Shown: positions 24,824-36,973 of the stretch, one piece after another
How the letters are laid out: the number at the start of each line of letters is the position of its first letter
Position numbering within the stretch: position 1 is the first letter of the stretch
NCBI GenBank assembly: GCA_002914805.1
Contig: JXTB01000237.1
Span: forward strand, 578,426-642,425
Reading direction: 5' to 3'
DNA: 64,000 nt
Source of the DNA: Parasponia andersonii
Taxonomy: Eukaryota > Streptophyta > Magnoliopsida > Rosales > Cannabaceae
Program-made: the position numbers and the translations under genes
The notes under the pieces: generated by a model
Told to the model about the DNA's origin: nothing
Database searches by the model: none
What the model saw: only the letters and a program-made list of their open reading frames with translations

Positions 24824-26461
24824 GTGCGTCCTGTCCTGACTCTGACAGTGAGTGTGAGTGTGAGTGTGTGTCTCCCTATCTTCTCCATTGTAATCCGTAC
24901 TGTACTACCAATGCCTTTCTCTCTGCCCTCAATCATGGCGAACCCTCTCTTTCCCCGATTCAATCTCCTCCCGCCCAACTCCCACGTGCCGCGACTCCGT
25001 TCCATGCCGAGTCCGCACGTGCCTCCTCCGTCTCTCCCCAGACTCTCACTCCGCGTGTCCGTACAGCAAACGGTGACTGAAGAAGACGAGGAGCGAGCCG
25101 GGAAGGGGAAGGGGAAGGGGAAGGGGAGGCCCGGAGGTTTGGAAGCTCCGTCGGAGGAGGAGGACAATGGGGGAGATCCCTTCTCGGCCGGTCTCCGGCT
25201 TGAGTCGCTGCCGAAGCACGTGGCGGTGATCATGGACGGGAACCGGAGGTGGGCCCGGCTCAGAGACTTGCCGGTGGATTCGGGCTACGAGGCCGGTCTG
25301 CGGTCGCTGAGAGTGCTTGTGGAGCTCTGTTGCAAGTTGGGGATTGAGGTTCTCACTGTTTTCGCCTTCTCCACAGATAATTGGTTTCGCCCAAAAGTCA
25401 GTATTGTATCTATATATATATATATACGTATACACATTTGCTTCTTTCTTTGAATTAATGGAGTTAGAGTAATGGAGAGAGAGAAATTTGGGTTTCTGTT
25501 TTGTAATGATGCAGGTGGAAATTGAGTTTCTGATGAGTCTGTTCGAGCGAGGAGTGAGAGAGGAACTCGGGAGCTTTCACAGGTAAGCTTTCTGGAACTG
25601 ATTATGATTGCCTGCTCCTAGTTTGAAGCACTAAACAACTGCTACATAGACATACACGTATACATTCAAGGCACAGGGCGCGTTAACTCATTATTAATGC
25701 GAAAGAATCATAGTAGGAAAAGGTTTATGAAATGAATGAGAAGGAATTAAGAACTGTGTTTTTCAGTCTCAGTTTCACTAGCTATGCAAAGATCTTTCAT
25801 AAAATTGCGTAAATGAGTATAAATTGAATGGAATAGAAACATGTTACGGCCCTTTCCAGATTAGTACTTGTAGCCGTAAATATATGTTACCGGTTGAACC
25901 ATTGCAGATATGGCATTAGTTAGCTTTTTTATGGTGTTTACGTTCAAGATTTTCTTTTTCAGAATACTGAGAATACATGAATATGCACTTGTATTTGACT
26001 CTTAAAACAGGGAAAATATTCGAATTTCCATAATTGGGGATACATCTAAGCTCCAAAGTTCACTTCAGGAACTGCTAGCCAATGTAGAGGAAAGCACGAA
26101 GAATAATTCCCGTCTTCAACTGGTTGTGGCGGTGAGCTATAGTGGGCAATACGATGTTGTTCAAGCATGCAGAAAGATTGCCCTGAAAGTTAAGGATGGT
26201 GTTCTTACCCCCGAGGACATTAATGAGTCTCATATTGAAGAGGAACTTGAAACCAACTGTACCCATTTCCCCTACCCTGATCTGCTGATACGGACTAGTG
26301 GTGAACTTAGGATTAGCAATTTCCTTTTGTGGCAGTTGGCTTATACGGAACTGTTCTTTGCACAATGCCTTTGGCCTGATTTTGGAGAATATGAGTTTCT
26401 AGAGGCTTTACGAGCTTTTCAATCTAGACAGCGTCGTTATGGCAGAAAGAGAGTTGAGTAA
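24824..26461 (+). CDS. Cis-prenyltransferase, plastid type
   Basis: Three exons: 24824-25396, 25515-25582, 26011-26461; 363 residues from the first ATG. The family condenses isopentenyl diphosphate onto allylic primers in the cis configuration to make polyprenyl diphosphates (dolichols, plastid polyprenols, short neryl-type products). Signatures visible: HVAVIMDGNRRWA with the catalytic Asp at about residue 138, FAFSTDNWFRP, the AVSYSGQYDVVQAC block, and LLIRTSGELRISNFLLWQ followed by YTELFF and WPDF near the C-terminus. Exon 1 encodes a long Pro/Ser/Arg-rich N-terminus typical of a plastid transit peptide and a (GK)n tract from a GGGAAG repeat near 25096-25125. In-frame ATGs at 24911 and 24935 are plausible alternative starts (326 residues from the latter), because the first codons read a low-complexity GTGAGTGTG repeat. 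The protein is a catalytic subunit, not the NgBR-type partner; chain length cannot be inferred. Confidence 0.9.
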
Positions 26462-29400
26462 TTTAGTTTTACTGCGAAAGGAGTTTGCTGAAATGGCATT
26501 TAAAGGAAGTTCCTTCGCCTTTTTTAGAGAATTTTGGTACTGGAACATTACTTGCAAATTTATGATCGTCAAATAATTCACGGCTCATGGAGAATGCAAC
26601 AGTGGATTTTGTACTGAAGTAAGAGATCATGCTCATCATTATATATGCTGCTTTCAACGATGAGGAAATTTTGCAAAGCTTGTTTTCTTCTGATCATAAA
26701 TGCTCGAGGAAACTGGACGGGCCATTGGAAATTTTTGTATTTGATGAATTGATGTTACTTCCAAAGGCATCCCAAGTTATCAATTGCTTTTCCATAGTGC
26801 AAATGCTCTCCGTGCCCAAGGCCAGTTTGACGGCATAATTGAAATTCCTGGGGTGGAATGAACTGTAACAACTTGGACGGACTGCATCAAATGATTTAGA
26901 GGTACGCATTATGCATTAGATTATTTCTTTTTGCTATTGTTGAACGTGCATAGTTACGAAATTGTTGGACTCTTTTCAAATTGTCAGTTTTATCATCTAG
27001 GTGAGATGTTTAATGCTTATGTTACATAAACCAAATATGTGCTATAATGGTAAAAAAATTTCCAATGAATAGCTATAGGGATCTGTATTGTTCTGAAATG
27101 ATAGTCTTCTTAGTTTCTTACCATCCCCCACCCTCACCCCTCTTTCTCTTTTTTTGATCCTTCTTTCCTTCTCAACTATTATTTTCGCACCGTTTAGTTG
27201 CAAAAATAGTTTTGTTATGTCCATGGTTTCTCGCCGAGAAACTCCAAACCGGTTATACATAGCTCCCTGCTGGTTTTTTTTGCTGGAAAAACACACCATA
27301 ACACCAATGACCAGAATTCATATGTCTTGGCAGGTGGGAAGCAGTTACGTGTAACTCATTCAGAGAACTAATTAAGCCCAGAATAATCTCCTATTTAAAG
27401 AAGCTGAATGAGTTGTAGGCCAGATGCAAAACTTACGCGGATCACTTTCTAGCCACAGGTCACCACCAGAGAGGTAACCACTAACCAACCACGAAGCTTT
27501 TTCTTAGATATGAATTTGATCTATAAGTAGCTAGCTGTGGCATATAATATGGATTTATGTTTTGTGTTAGTTAAACAAACAGCTCGAGTGGACATTTGTT
27601 GTATTATAAGAGGTTCTCGCCAGGCATTATTAAAGAATGCTAGATTAGTAAAAGCAGAGCCGTAGGGGTTGTTCCATTGGGGGTCATATATAAATAGTCA
27701 CATCCATCAGGTCATATTAGCACTAATTTAAAAAGTCGTTAGCTTCGATTTACTGATTAAACTTGCATTGAATAAATTCTTGTGGATGATCCAATCCATT
27801 ATAAGCTCACTGGTTTGCCGGCAAATTTAACGTTTCCTTTTCAATACCTCTTATTCAGATACAATATACTCTTCTCCTCTATGCTGATGTTGGTGAAGTG
27901 GAGCTACCAAATACTACTACCAAACTAATCCTGGGCTTTATATTAAGTGGGGGGAAAAAAAAGAACAGATTTATTTCCATTTGCTATGATTAGCCTTTTA
28001 TTATTAAATGGTAAAGTAAAAGTTTTATATTTTTTTTTCTTTTTTTTTTCCTGAATTCAGTGCTTGGTTGCCAATTACTCGTGCAAGCAAATGATAGCTT
28101 CTATTACTGCTTTATTTATAATAATCCCTTATTAAGAGAGGTTGGCCTTTCATTATCATCTCACATCATTTTAATTGCTTACCTTTGCTTGTCCTGCGCT
28201 TCGTTTATATTGATTAAGTAGTTTATGTAAGCTGTTAACTTAACCCAAGTATCAACCATAAGGTTGTCCGATTCATCATAATAATTTTTCCCCCTGAAAA
28301 TTGAAAATGGACAAAGCTAAACTTCTTGGCATGCCCGTAGCTAACGACACTTTTTAACATTAGAAAAATTAATAATAATAAATAATGGGTGGCAATTATC
28401 AAGTGTTGGCGCCAACCATAAGGTGACAAGTGTCATTAGACCTGTTCTATTTATTATGCATTTTGAATATTAGTTAAATAGTTACTCTTGGAAATATTAT
28501 AATTTAGCTCCGAGGGGAGGGACGTTGGAATTCTCCATTGGCGGCGCCACCGCCCACAGACAGACAAAAGCAACGACATTCTCTTTTAACACATTCTGTA
28601 TTTTTTTTTTTTTTTTTGGCTGAAAACATTGTGTATTTGTTTAATTACAATGAATTCTCACAATTAAAAAAAAAAATTAAGCAACTTTTGTTTCCATGAA
28701 AAAGAAAATATAATACTATGATTCTTTGTTTATTTGTTTTGTTTCGCTGAGATTATATACTATTGATATATTATTTTTTTGGCCAACTGGATGAAGTCTG
28801 TGGAACCAGGTTGATGTACGATTACTTAATTCTGTTGTGAGTCATTTTAAAGTTTTCCACCGAACTAGACTCGTAATATTAAAAGGAGAAAAGGCAATAA
28901 AAGAAAATAAAAGGAATATAGTAGAAATGTTAGATAAGATTGTGTTTCTAAACATGTTACGCAAAGGCTTATCCTTTCAAATAAATAATATAGAAAAACA
29001 AGGAATATTATAAGAAAAGTAAGTCAACGAGTGTTCACAAGGGAACATAGTATTTAATCTAATCAGTTGGCACCTTCGAAGAGAGGAAGAGGGGAGATCA
29101 ACTTGTCACAGTAGAAAAAAAAAATGATCAATTTGGTTTTTAATCTTTCTGGTGAGGTACTAAATGGTTTTACTGCAAAATAAGAGAGAATGATTCATCA
29201 AATTTCTTTCTTAAAATGAAAAATAACATTAATTATTAATTTATTACGAACAATGCTAATCATCATTACGATAGTATGGAAAATATCATTTAATTGATGT
29301 GGTTTTTAGGTGACAGCTAATAAATGGATAAAAAGATGTCACATTAATAAAGTTACTTGTTTTAGATAATTTGTCAAACTGTGCAGTATTTATATAAAAA

Positions 29401-31184
29401 TAATTATTATAGAGTTGAATAGAGAAGTATGCGTTAGGCAATATCGTGATCGTGCATTAACTATCTCAATCGCTTGCTTTCTTTTTTAGAAGATCGACTT
29501 TGGGTAGATGCTTCTCATTGCTTTTTTATTATTTTTTCGGTAATAATCCACATTCCTAAATAAAAATTCCGATGTTCTTGTTTTAAATAAATTAAAGTTC
29601 CAAAGTTTCTACTTAAAAAGAGAGTTTTTTTAATATAATTAGACATGGTCACAGAGAGTGTTGGCTGATTGAATCTTAACATAACAACTAAAACCTACGT
29701 CTATCTTTTTCTTTTTCTTTGCAAGAAAATAAAATTCTCAAAACTAGTAGCACGTTTCAAACATTTGATGCCTCATATCAATACCATACTATATTTCTCA
29801 AAAAAAAAAAAAAAACGCTATTCACAGTGTACAACAAGCAGTCGTGATAAAAGGCTCAGATACACTATAGCCTTAATATATGTGTACTTATTACCTATAG
29901 TTTCAAATTTATAAAAAATAATCATAGTATACGGAAAGATTCAAATTGTGATAAAAGCATCATTACATATTAAATTTTTATTATTCTCAATAAATTTTTT
30001 ACAAACTAAATTTGTATATCCACTTTTTTCAGTCCTTTCACCTGTCAATACAAACAAAACAGTACCTAAATTAAATCGTGCATTTTGTCAAAGCTTGAAT
30101 TATTTCGACCGCCGTCAATATGTGCAAATTTGTTAAAATCAAACACAATGGCAAAATGCCATGATCACCATATAACTCTTTATATTAAAGAAAGATCACT
30201 ACTTGCCTCAGACACATTGCATTTCCTGGATCAACATTCAACTATAAGCATCATAACATTTTAATAAATTGATAAAATATTTTAAACACCGTACACTAAT
30301 AAATAAAAATGTCAAAGTTTATTACATATGATATTCTACTAAGGATACATGTGTAATTGTGTCCGTAGCATTGTTCTAAAAGAAATTGCGTGTTCGAGTG
30401 AAGCCAAAAGCGTCGGTAGAGGCCTACGACACGTTGAGGTCTTGAACTAGGAGGCGTGATATAACCACCAAACTGCAGGAGAGCCACGTTAAGTGACAGT
30501 TAGACGGCACAGTGATTGCATGCTTGACACGTGTCTCTAACCCGCCATTGCCGCTGTCTAGTGTCTACTCCTCACTCCAAGAGGAGCCACGCACCCGAAT
30601 TAGCCAATACGACGTCGTATCCAAAAATGTGCTACTACACTTCTCTCGGAAGTACTGGCAGTGAGGTAACTATTACTCACCCGCGTGTGACGTTAACAAC
30701 TACTTAGACTGACTTGACCGACTCAGATTGAGAACTTCGAAACCGAGTTAGGGGTAATGTAGTAATTGAATAAATAATCCGTGATCCTCTTCATCTTCTT
30801 TGCAGAAATTAATGCTGATATAAGCTGATATGGTGAGATACTTTTACGTGAGCTCCAAGCGAAAGCCAAGTAAGCCCCACCTCTCTCTCTCTCTCTCTCT
30901 CTCCCCTCCTCCTTCTCTCTCTAGACTTTCTACGGTGTGACAATTTCTCGAACCAGAGCTTGAGAGGTTTAAACCCTGAGAATGATTCTTATTTAGCCGG
31001 AGTGAAGAGAAAATTGGGGAGAGAGAGAGAGAGAGAAAGAATCTGTTTGGGAATATTTGTTAATGGATTAAGAGCTCTCTGTTTCTGGATTTGAGGGTTG
31101 AGGTCGCCGTTAATGGAGGGTGGATTGTGTTAAGGTCCTTTAATGAAGGTTTGTTTGGATGAAAGAGCGAAAAATAAGCCAAAA
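26462..31184. other. Long spacer before the RING ligase gene
   Basis: About 4.7 kb. The start is 3' UTR of the prenyltransferase. The middle is AT-rich with no recognisable exon, RNA gene or transposon terminus; the open frames on both strands are short and unlike any family I know. From about 30480 GC content rises, with G-box motifs and C/T runs, marking the promoter and 5' UTR of the RING gene. Confidence 0.45.
30526..30535. promoter_or_regulatory. Palindromic G-box/ABRE-type element upstream of the RING gene
   Basis: GACACGTGTC is a perfect 10-bp palindrome around the CACGTG core bound by bZIP (ABF/ABI5) and bHLH factors. It lies about 650 bp before the ATG of an AIRP2-like gene, a family that is ABA-induced in Arabidopsis. 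Further ACGT-containing or G-box-like cores (GCCACGTT at about 30483, GACGTC near 30611) lie close by. The regulatory role is inferred. Confidence 0.4.
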
Positions 31185-31255
31185 ATGCGCAAGTCTTTCA
31201 AGGATTCACTTAAGGCTCTCGAGGCTGATATTCAGTTTGCCAATACCCTGTAAGA

Positions 31256-31293
<38 letters not shown>

Positions 31294-34017
31294 CATGTAT
31301 ATATATATATATATACGTGTGTGTGTGTGTGTTACATACTGGGTTTTTGTCAATTTTCAATTATTTGGGATTCTCATGCAAATTTAGAAATTTTTGTCAA
31401 ATTCTTTGGTGTTCTTTTCTTCTTATGAATGTTTTATTGTTGTGTTATGTGTGTTGTTTAAGTGTCTTATAGTGGATTTTTATGGGGTTTCTAAGTTGTA
31501 TATTATGCTTGACTGCGTCTTCTAATTTTGAGATGTAAGGGCCACTGGTTCCAACCCACTATCTAAGGACATTGCTAAAATTGCCGTTTTTACTGTACTA
31601 GATTATAATTACCTTGGGTCAGTACATATTTGATTTACTTTTACTGATTTGAGACTTGTTGAGAGAATCAAACGGCTTACACTGACACAGGCTTAATTTC
31701 AAATCAGGTAAAACAGGACAATTGAATGAAAATTGGTTCCTTTAAATGTGGTCTTATTTTACAGTGAGGAAACAATTGCGCTTTTGGAATACCATTTTCC
31801 TCATGAATTTTATATGGGAATAATCCATGGTTTTTATTTCTTAGCTTTTGTTTTGAAGTATCACCTTTTTTTTTTTCCCTTTTTGGGTTGGGAGGGGGGA
31901 GGCTTCAGTTAGAACCCAATGTTATTTATGTACTTTTATTGGACGAATATGGCGTGTTCTTCATTTGCAGAGATGCTTCTGTTAGAATTCAATGTGTCTT
32001 CTATGATGCATCTCAGCTGTGTTTGGTAGAAGGGAGAAGTGGAATGGGGAAGAAGGGTGGGGATTAGCGGATGGATTTGGAATAGTGGTTGTTTGGTAAC
32101 AAGGATTTTAGGAATGAAGATGATTTGTCTATAGATTTCAAATCGTCAATGTGAGCCAATTTTTTTATCCCTCCTCAAGGATTCTCTCTTTCTTCTCATA
32201 TCAAACACAACAACGGAGGAGTCATCCCCTTCTTTTCCACTTTCCTTCCTTAGTTTGCGTAGCTCTTCTTCCTACTAAATACATCGCCTTCAGTTTGAGC
32301 TGAGTAATGAAAAGGTTGATAACCAATAGTGCAAAACATCATTGTTTCATCCTGTTTCTTCTAACAAATAATCCTATTTGCCACACAGGGCATCTGATTA
32401 CCCCAGGGAATACGATGGTGCCTGCCTTCAGATGAGATTATCCTACAGCCCTGTAGCTCAATTTTTTCTCTTTCTTGTTCAGTGGACTGATTGTCACCTT
32501 GCTGGTGCCTTGGGTTTGCTTAGGATTCTTATCTATAAGGTGAATCGCCTTTTGTTCTGTTCTCTATATATTTCTTGTTTGAATGTGTTCTTTACCTAAG
32601 CTCCGCTCCCTCTATCGGACTTCCATTTGATGTAAGAAAACATTTGCTACATTAATCTTGTCATTGAGTTACTAATGTTAGATTTCTTACAGGTATATGA
32701 GAATGGAAAGACTACAATGTCTATTCATGAAAGGAAAGCTAGTCTGAAAGAGTTCTACAGTAAGTAGACTTGGAAATGAGTAGTTATTTCTTCTGTCGAG
32801 CGTCAAATGCTTAAAATAGTGTCTTCTATTTTTCACACTTGGACAAGACAATGAATCATTGAATTTTGTTCTCCTCTTCTTGTTTTGAAAAAAAAATAAA
32901 ATTATAGTATCTTCTTAGCCGTCCTACTTTTAAACATATTTCTCTCTTCAAGGACAGGTGTTATATTTCCCTCTTTATTGCAACTTCAAAAAGGAATCAC
33001 GGAAGTAGATGACCGGAAACAGAAAGAAATATGTGCCTCTAAGTACAAGAAAAGAGACGAATTTGATAAAGGAAAGGTCTCTGAAATTGACATGGAGAGA
33101 GAAGAAGAATGTGGTATTTGCATGGAGATAAGCAGCAAGGTCGTTTTGCCCAATTGCAACCATTCAATGTGTTTGAAGTGCTACCGAGATTGGTATGTAA
33201 ACAGTATTGGCTTGTTTTTTTTTATAATAATCCGTCATATAATTTTCACAATACTGTGGCTGAGCTGGTAGCATTCTTGTCCGGTCAGAGACATCTTAGA
33301 CAGTATGAATCTTTGAGATGAGAGATTGAACAAAAGAGAAACTACGTTTAGTATAAGATTCGAATCCTATTCTACAAATTCAAAAACAGTTTTTATTCTT
33401 TCAACTTTCTACATGAAAGCTATTTCGATTTGTAGAATAGGATTCGAATCATATACCAAATGGACCCTAAATAACTAAAACAACATAGAAACGAATTGAA
33501 CATGAAGAATGAAAGACTATTTTGCTTCAGCTTTAACTTTAATTTTTGTTTTGCGGAGGAAACAAGTTAATTCTTCTTTCCATTATCAGAACTTGATTTA
33601 ATGGATTCACCACTTGCTGGTTTTACCTTTTAATTTTATTGATTGCAAGAGTGTGTGATTCAATTTCTTATCCTATCTGCTGGGTTTGGTCATCTCATGC
33701 ATCTAGATGCACAACATAGAAGGCTGCATTCTTCTCTTTATTTTATTGTATTCTTTCATAGACTACACTTATCTCGAGTTAGACTTGATAACATAATATT
33801 CATGCGTAGGCGAGCACGCTCCCAATCGTGCCCCTTCTGCCGGGACAGCCTCAAAAGAGTCAATTCATGTGACCTTTGGATCTACACCAGCACAACAGAC
33901 GTTGTTGACTTATCTGCAATCTCTAGGGAGAACTTGATGAGGCTTCTCATGTACATTGATAAACTGCCTCTCCTTGTTCCTGATCCAGCTTTTGTGTCCT
34001 ATGATCCACAACGTTGA
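31185..34017 (+). CDS. AIRP2: RING-type E3 ubiquitin ligase, AIRP2-like
   Basis: Five exons: 31185-31249, 32389-32539, 32693-32759, 32958-33192, 33810-34017; 241 residues. The protein starts MRKSFKDSLKALEADIQFAN and contains REYDGACLQMRLSYSP and QWTDCHLAGALGLLRILIYK, matching the AIRP2 family, cytosolic E3 ligases that promote abscisic-acid responses. A C3HC4 RING finger is complete: Cys146, Cys149, Cys161, His163, Cys166, Cys169, Cys180 and Cys183, split by intron 4 inside the Trp173 codon. The tail (SGDLWIYT-like NSCDLWIYTSTTDVVDL, then LLMYIDKLPLL) is also family-typical. Length matches the roughly 240 residues of the family. The neighbourhood matches Arabidopsis At5g01520. Intron 1 opens with a compound microsatellite and intron 4 holds a strong inverted repeat. 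A C/T-rich 5' leader with a likely UTR intron precedes the start. Confidence 0.93.
31256..31332. repeat. Compound microsatellite (CT)n(AT)n(GT)n
   Basis: It begins six bases inside intron 1 of the RING gene, immediately after the donor GTAAGA. A CT run grades into AT with interruptions and then GT. It is likely to be length-polymorphic. Confidence 0.9.
33351..33456. repeat. Hairpin-forming inverted repeat in intron 4 of the RING gene
   Basis: Arms 33351-33379 and 33428-33456 are 29 bases each and complementary at 28 positions, with a 48-base loop. The arms contain GATTCGAATCCTATTC, a tRNA box-B-like sequence. Upstream, GTGGCTGAGCTGGTAG (33256) resembles a box A. The structure may be a fold-back MITE or a rearranged tRNA-derived SINE. 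Confidence 0.75.
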
Positions 34018-35436
34018 GAGGACTTGAACGCAGCAGTACTACTACCAAGATTTAATTGGAGAAAATGGTATAAGTCTGAAACAAAAAACAAAGAATCTGC
34101 CAGTGATTTCTGGTTGATTTGTGTAGAATTCTTGAAACTTTCAAAGTGCACATTTACAAATGTAAATATGGTTCTTTCCTGGGTCTGTTCCAGCTGGCAA
34201 CATCAGATGATATATTTTCTCATCTGGACCATGTCCTTGAAAACTCGTTCAATTGTTTGATTTATTTTGTTAATAGGAAAAAGGTGATATTGTCGCATTT
34301 GGCCCGCTTTGTAGATGGATTTTCCTGAAGATAGCCTGTCGAATGTGTTCAGATTAGACCAATTAAAGGAGCATATAATTGTTTAGGTTCAAAAGTGGAA
34401 TTTTAAAGACATTGTTGCTGACACGGGCGTTTACGAGTTTAAGGTTTGCAAGGGCGGCAATATTGGTCATATCATCTTAAAACTCCAAGCCAAGCCTACA
34501 TGATTAGTTAAATTTAAAAATTGACTCGCATAAACATGAGTAAATATTTTTTTAATAAATTATATTAAATAATTATTTTCAAAAAAATATTTCGAAGCCA
34601 AGCCTACATGATTAGTTAAACTTGAAAACTGACTCGCATAAACATGAGAGAATATTTTTTTAATAAATTATATTAAATAATTATTTTCTAAAAAATATTT
34701 TTTTATTAATTTTTTATAAATAAAATAAAAAACATAAAGATAATGAATTAATTTCTCTTACTATAATAAAATTTAATTTAAAACATTTAATAAAATAAAT
34801 TAATAATACGTCATTTTTATTTTTATTTTTTTTTTATTTTTATAACAGATAGGTTAACACGACAAGATAGTCACCCCTATTTGCCACTTATCCAGCCAAA
34901 AAGGAATAAAACTAACGTTTAAGATGCAATCGATATCCTTCTGGGTTTATTTTTTGCTACGAAATGACACAATCCAGTATAATAAAAGCAATAAAATAAA
35001 ATAGTGAAACAAAAATTGATGACAATATTTCAAACATGTCTTTCCTTTCTCAGCGACTAGACTGCACTCTTACCCAATTTGGATATTCAATTTTCATGCA
35101 TTACTCTCTTATTTTGATCTAAACCATCTCTAAACATCTCAGAATGGATCCAGAATTATCAACAAAAGTACCAGTGCCCTGAATAAAATCTTTGCGCCTG
35201 GATGCACAGATATTTTCCACTGCGGATGAGCTAATTTACCTTAAAAATATTAAGCTAACAAAGAAATCTGCCTTTGTTTATACACACACTACAGTAACAT
35301 AATCAAGGCAGCACAAGCCAGATGTTGTTTGCTTCAAAAGGTACCATAGCTAAAAACCAAAATGTAAGGACATACAAAATATAGGATCTTGTTCCTGGAA
35401 TATTAACCTCCCGTGCCCAAAACATATACAGCTTCA
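34018..35436. other. 3' UTR of RING gene, tandem repeat and spacer
   Basis: The first few hundred bases are probably 3' UTR. A 108-bp tandem duplication occupies 34488-34703 (listed separately). The remainder is AT-rich and presumably includes the 3' UTR of the minus-strand HMGB gene. No other gene seen. Confidence 0.4.
34488..34703. repeat. 108-bp tandem duplication
   Basis: Two adjacent copies, 34488-34595 and 34596-34703. Each starts AGCCAAGCCTACATGATTAG and continues through ACTCGCATAAACATGAG and TTAATAAATTATATTAAATA. Only a few differences separate them, mostly in the middle and the A-rich end. Confidence 0.85.
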
Positions 35437-35447
35437 NNNNNNNNNNN
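35437..35447. other. Assembly gap (11 N)
   Basis: A run of eleven N falls in the predicted last exon of the HMGB gene. Single undetermined bases also occur at 37135, at the end of a long A run, and at 56140. Confidence 0.99.
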
Positions 35448-36973
35448 TGGCGGTCCTTCCTAAAATGGAAAGAGTAAATCAGAACCGAACTTGAAACTGA
35501 ACTTGGAGTCAAAACCAAGACAAAATCAAACTTGGAAGCTATGTGAGAACACAAATACTAGGAAGAACATTCAACACAAATTCATTTTAATCCGTAGCTT
35601 TATAACTGAATAAATAGGACTACCTCTCCACTAGCTTCATCATCTTCATCATTCACTTCAGACTTCGATCTATCTGACTCCTCATCGCCATCATCTGCGG
35701 TGCTCTCCTGTTATCAAACAAGCAGAGTCAAGGATGATAAGAATTACAATACTGACAGTCCAACCAAAGATAAAACCTCCTGTCAGAAAGGATAAACACA
35801 CCTGTTTCTTGTTGTAGGCCCTCAATTGCTTTTCATACTCGGTCTTCCTTTTTGCAGCCTTGGCTTCATATGGAGCTTTCTCCTACCATAAAGATCAAAA
35901 AAAGATTTAATTAAAATAACATAAAAAAAAAATTCATCTATTATCACTGCCACCAAAATGTCAACTGCCCCTAGAACAAAAAGATGCTATTATGCACATT
36001 ATGCAATGACAACCACTCCCAACTTCGATCGCAGATGCCAAACGCAAATTTTCTTCGCAAAACACTGGTGTTGCTGGACCTTTACAAACAGAAGTGCTTG
36101 AAATGAACGTGAAAAAAATGAAAACAAGTGCTTTGAAGTTAATACTAATAATTAAGGGAAAAAAAAAAGCTCTAAATAACGTCAAAATAACAGAATTCAG
36201 AACACTCACAGCCTCAGTCAATGACTTCCATCTCTCTCCTCCAGCTTTTCCAACCTTCAAATTCAGAGTACAAGGGTACACATCAATTCGAAGTTTGTCA
36301 GAACTTTCTTTTTCAGAAGAGGAAGTAGTCATATACTTACAGCCGATACAGCCTTCACATTTGGGTTATCTTTCTTGAACTCTTTCCTAAACTCCTCACT
36401 ATCACATTAACACGGTAAATACAAATAAATCCTCAAAATTGCAAAGTCAGTATCTATCAAAGGAACAAATTAGAGAGAGCGAGAGAGACAAACAGGAAAA
36501 CAAAGAAAGCACTAGGTGGCCTCTTGGGTTTGTTGGGGTCTTTCTTGGCCCTTTTTTCCTTCTTGGCCTTTCTTTTACTACTATTGTCAGCCCGGGCAGC
36601 GGCCTTCCGCTTCCCGACCACTCTGAAAAGAACAGAGATATATATGATCCGTCACAACAATATTCCTGTAATCTCTGTATAACACCATTCGGTATGTAAC
36701 ATCAGATATGGCAAAACCAGTCGTCTCAACAATGGCCATAAAACTTGAACTAATACCCTTCAATAGATAGCTAGCTTAGCTATAAGCAGTAATCATGGTC
36801 TCTTTACATATTTATCTTAAAAAATGAAAACCCAATTAAAATAAAAAAACTCTAAACGTAATAATAATAATAATAATGTATAAATAAATGAATATTTGAA
36901 CTAACCTGTCATCCACAGGTTTCAAAACTTCCCTTGAAGTTTTTGGTGCCCCCTTACCCTTGGCAGCCTTCAT
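35448..36973 (-). CDS. HMGB1: High-mobility-group B protein, HMGB1-like (3' end unresolved)
   Basis: Minus-strand exons from the ATG: 36906-36973, 36494-36622, 36341-36398, 36210-36254, 35802-35882, 35624-35707, then a possible last exon ending at 35459. The first six give 155 codons in phase. The protein starts MKAAKGKGAP with a VDDR motif, then a Lys/Arg-rich basic region, one HMG box (DPNKPKRPPSAFFVFLEEF through NPNVKAVSA, VGKAGGERWKSLTEA and EKAPYEAKA to LRAYNKK), and an acidic Ser-rich tail (SEVNDEDDEASGE). HMGB proteins bend DNA and loosen nucleosomes; the single box with basic N-terminus and acidic tail is the plant layout, and VDDR plus DEASGE point to HMGB1 (At3g51880). The terminal exon runs into eleven N, so the stop is unknown; without the last splice the frame would end at 35600. 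A 5' UTR exon at about 37890-38040 is separated from the ATG by a 0.9-kb intron. Confidence 0.9.

Noticed and set aside
25046-25435. Minus-strand frames of 129-137 codons over the prenyltransferase first exon
   Set aside because: They are antisense shadows of a GC-rich coding exon that has clear family motifs in the plus frame.
31256-31332. Microsatellite considered as a regulatory polypyrimidine element
   Set aside because: It lies at the 5' end of the intron, not near the acceptor, and grades into AT and GT repeats; plain repeat expansion explains it.
32016-32213. Possible MITE in intron 1 of the RING gene (GCTGTGTTTGGTA and TATCAAACACAAC ends)
   Set aside because: The inverted ends match for only about a dozen bases and no target duplication could be read.
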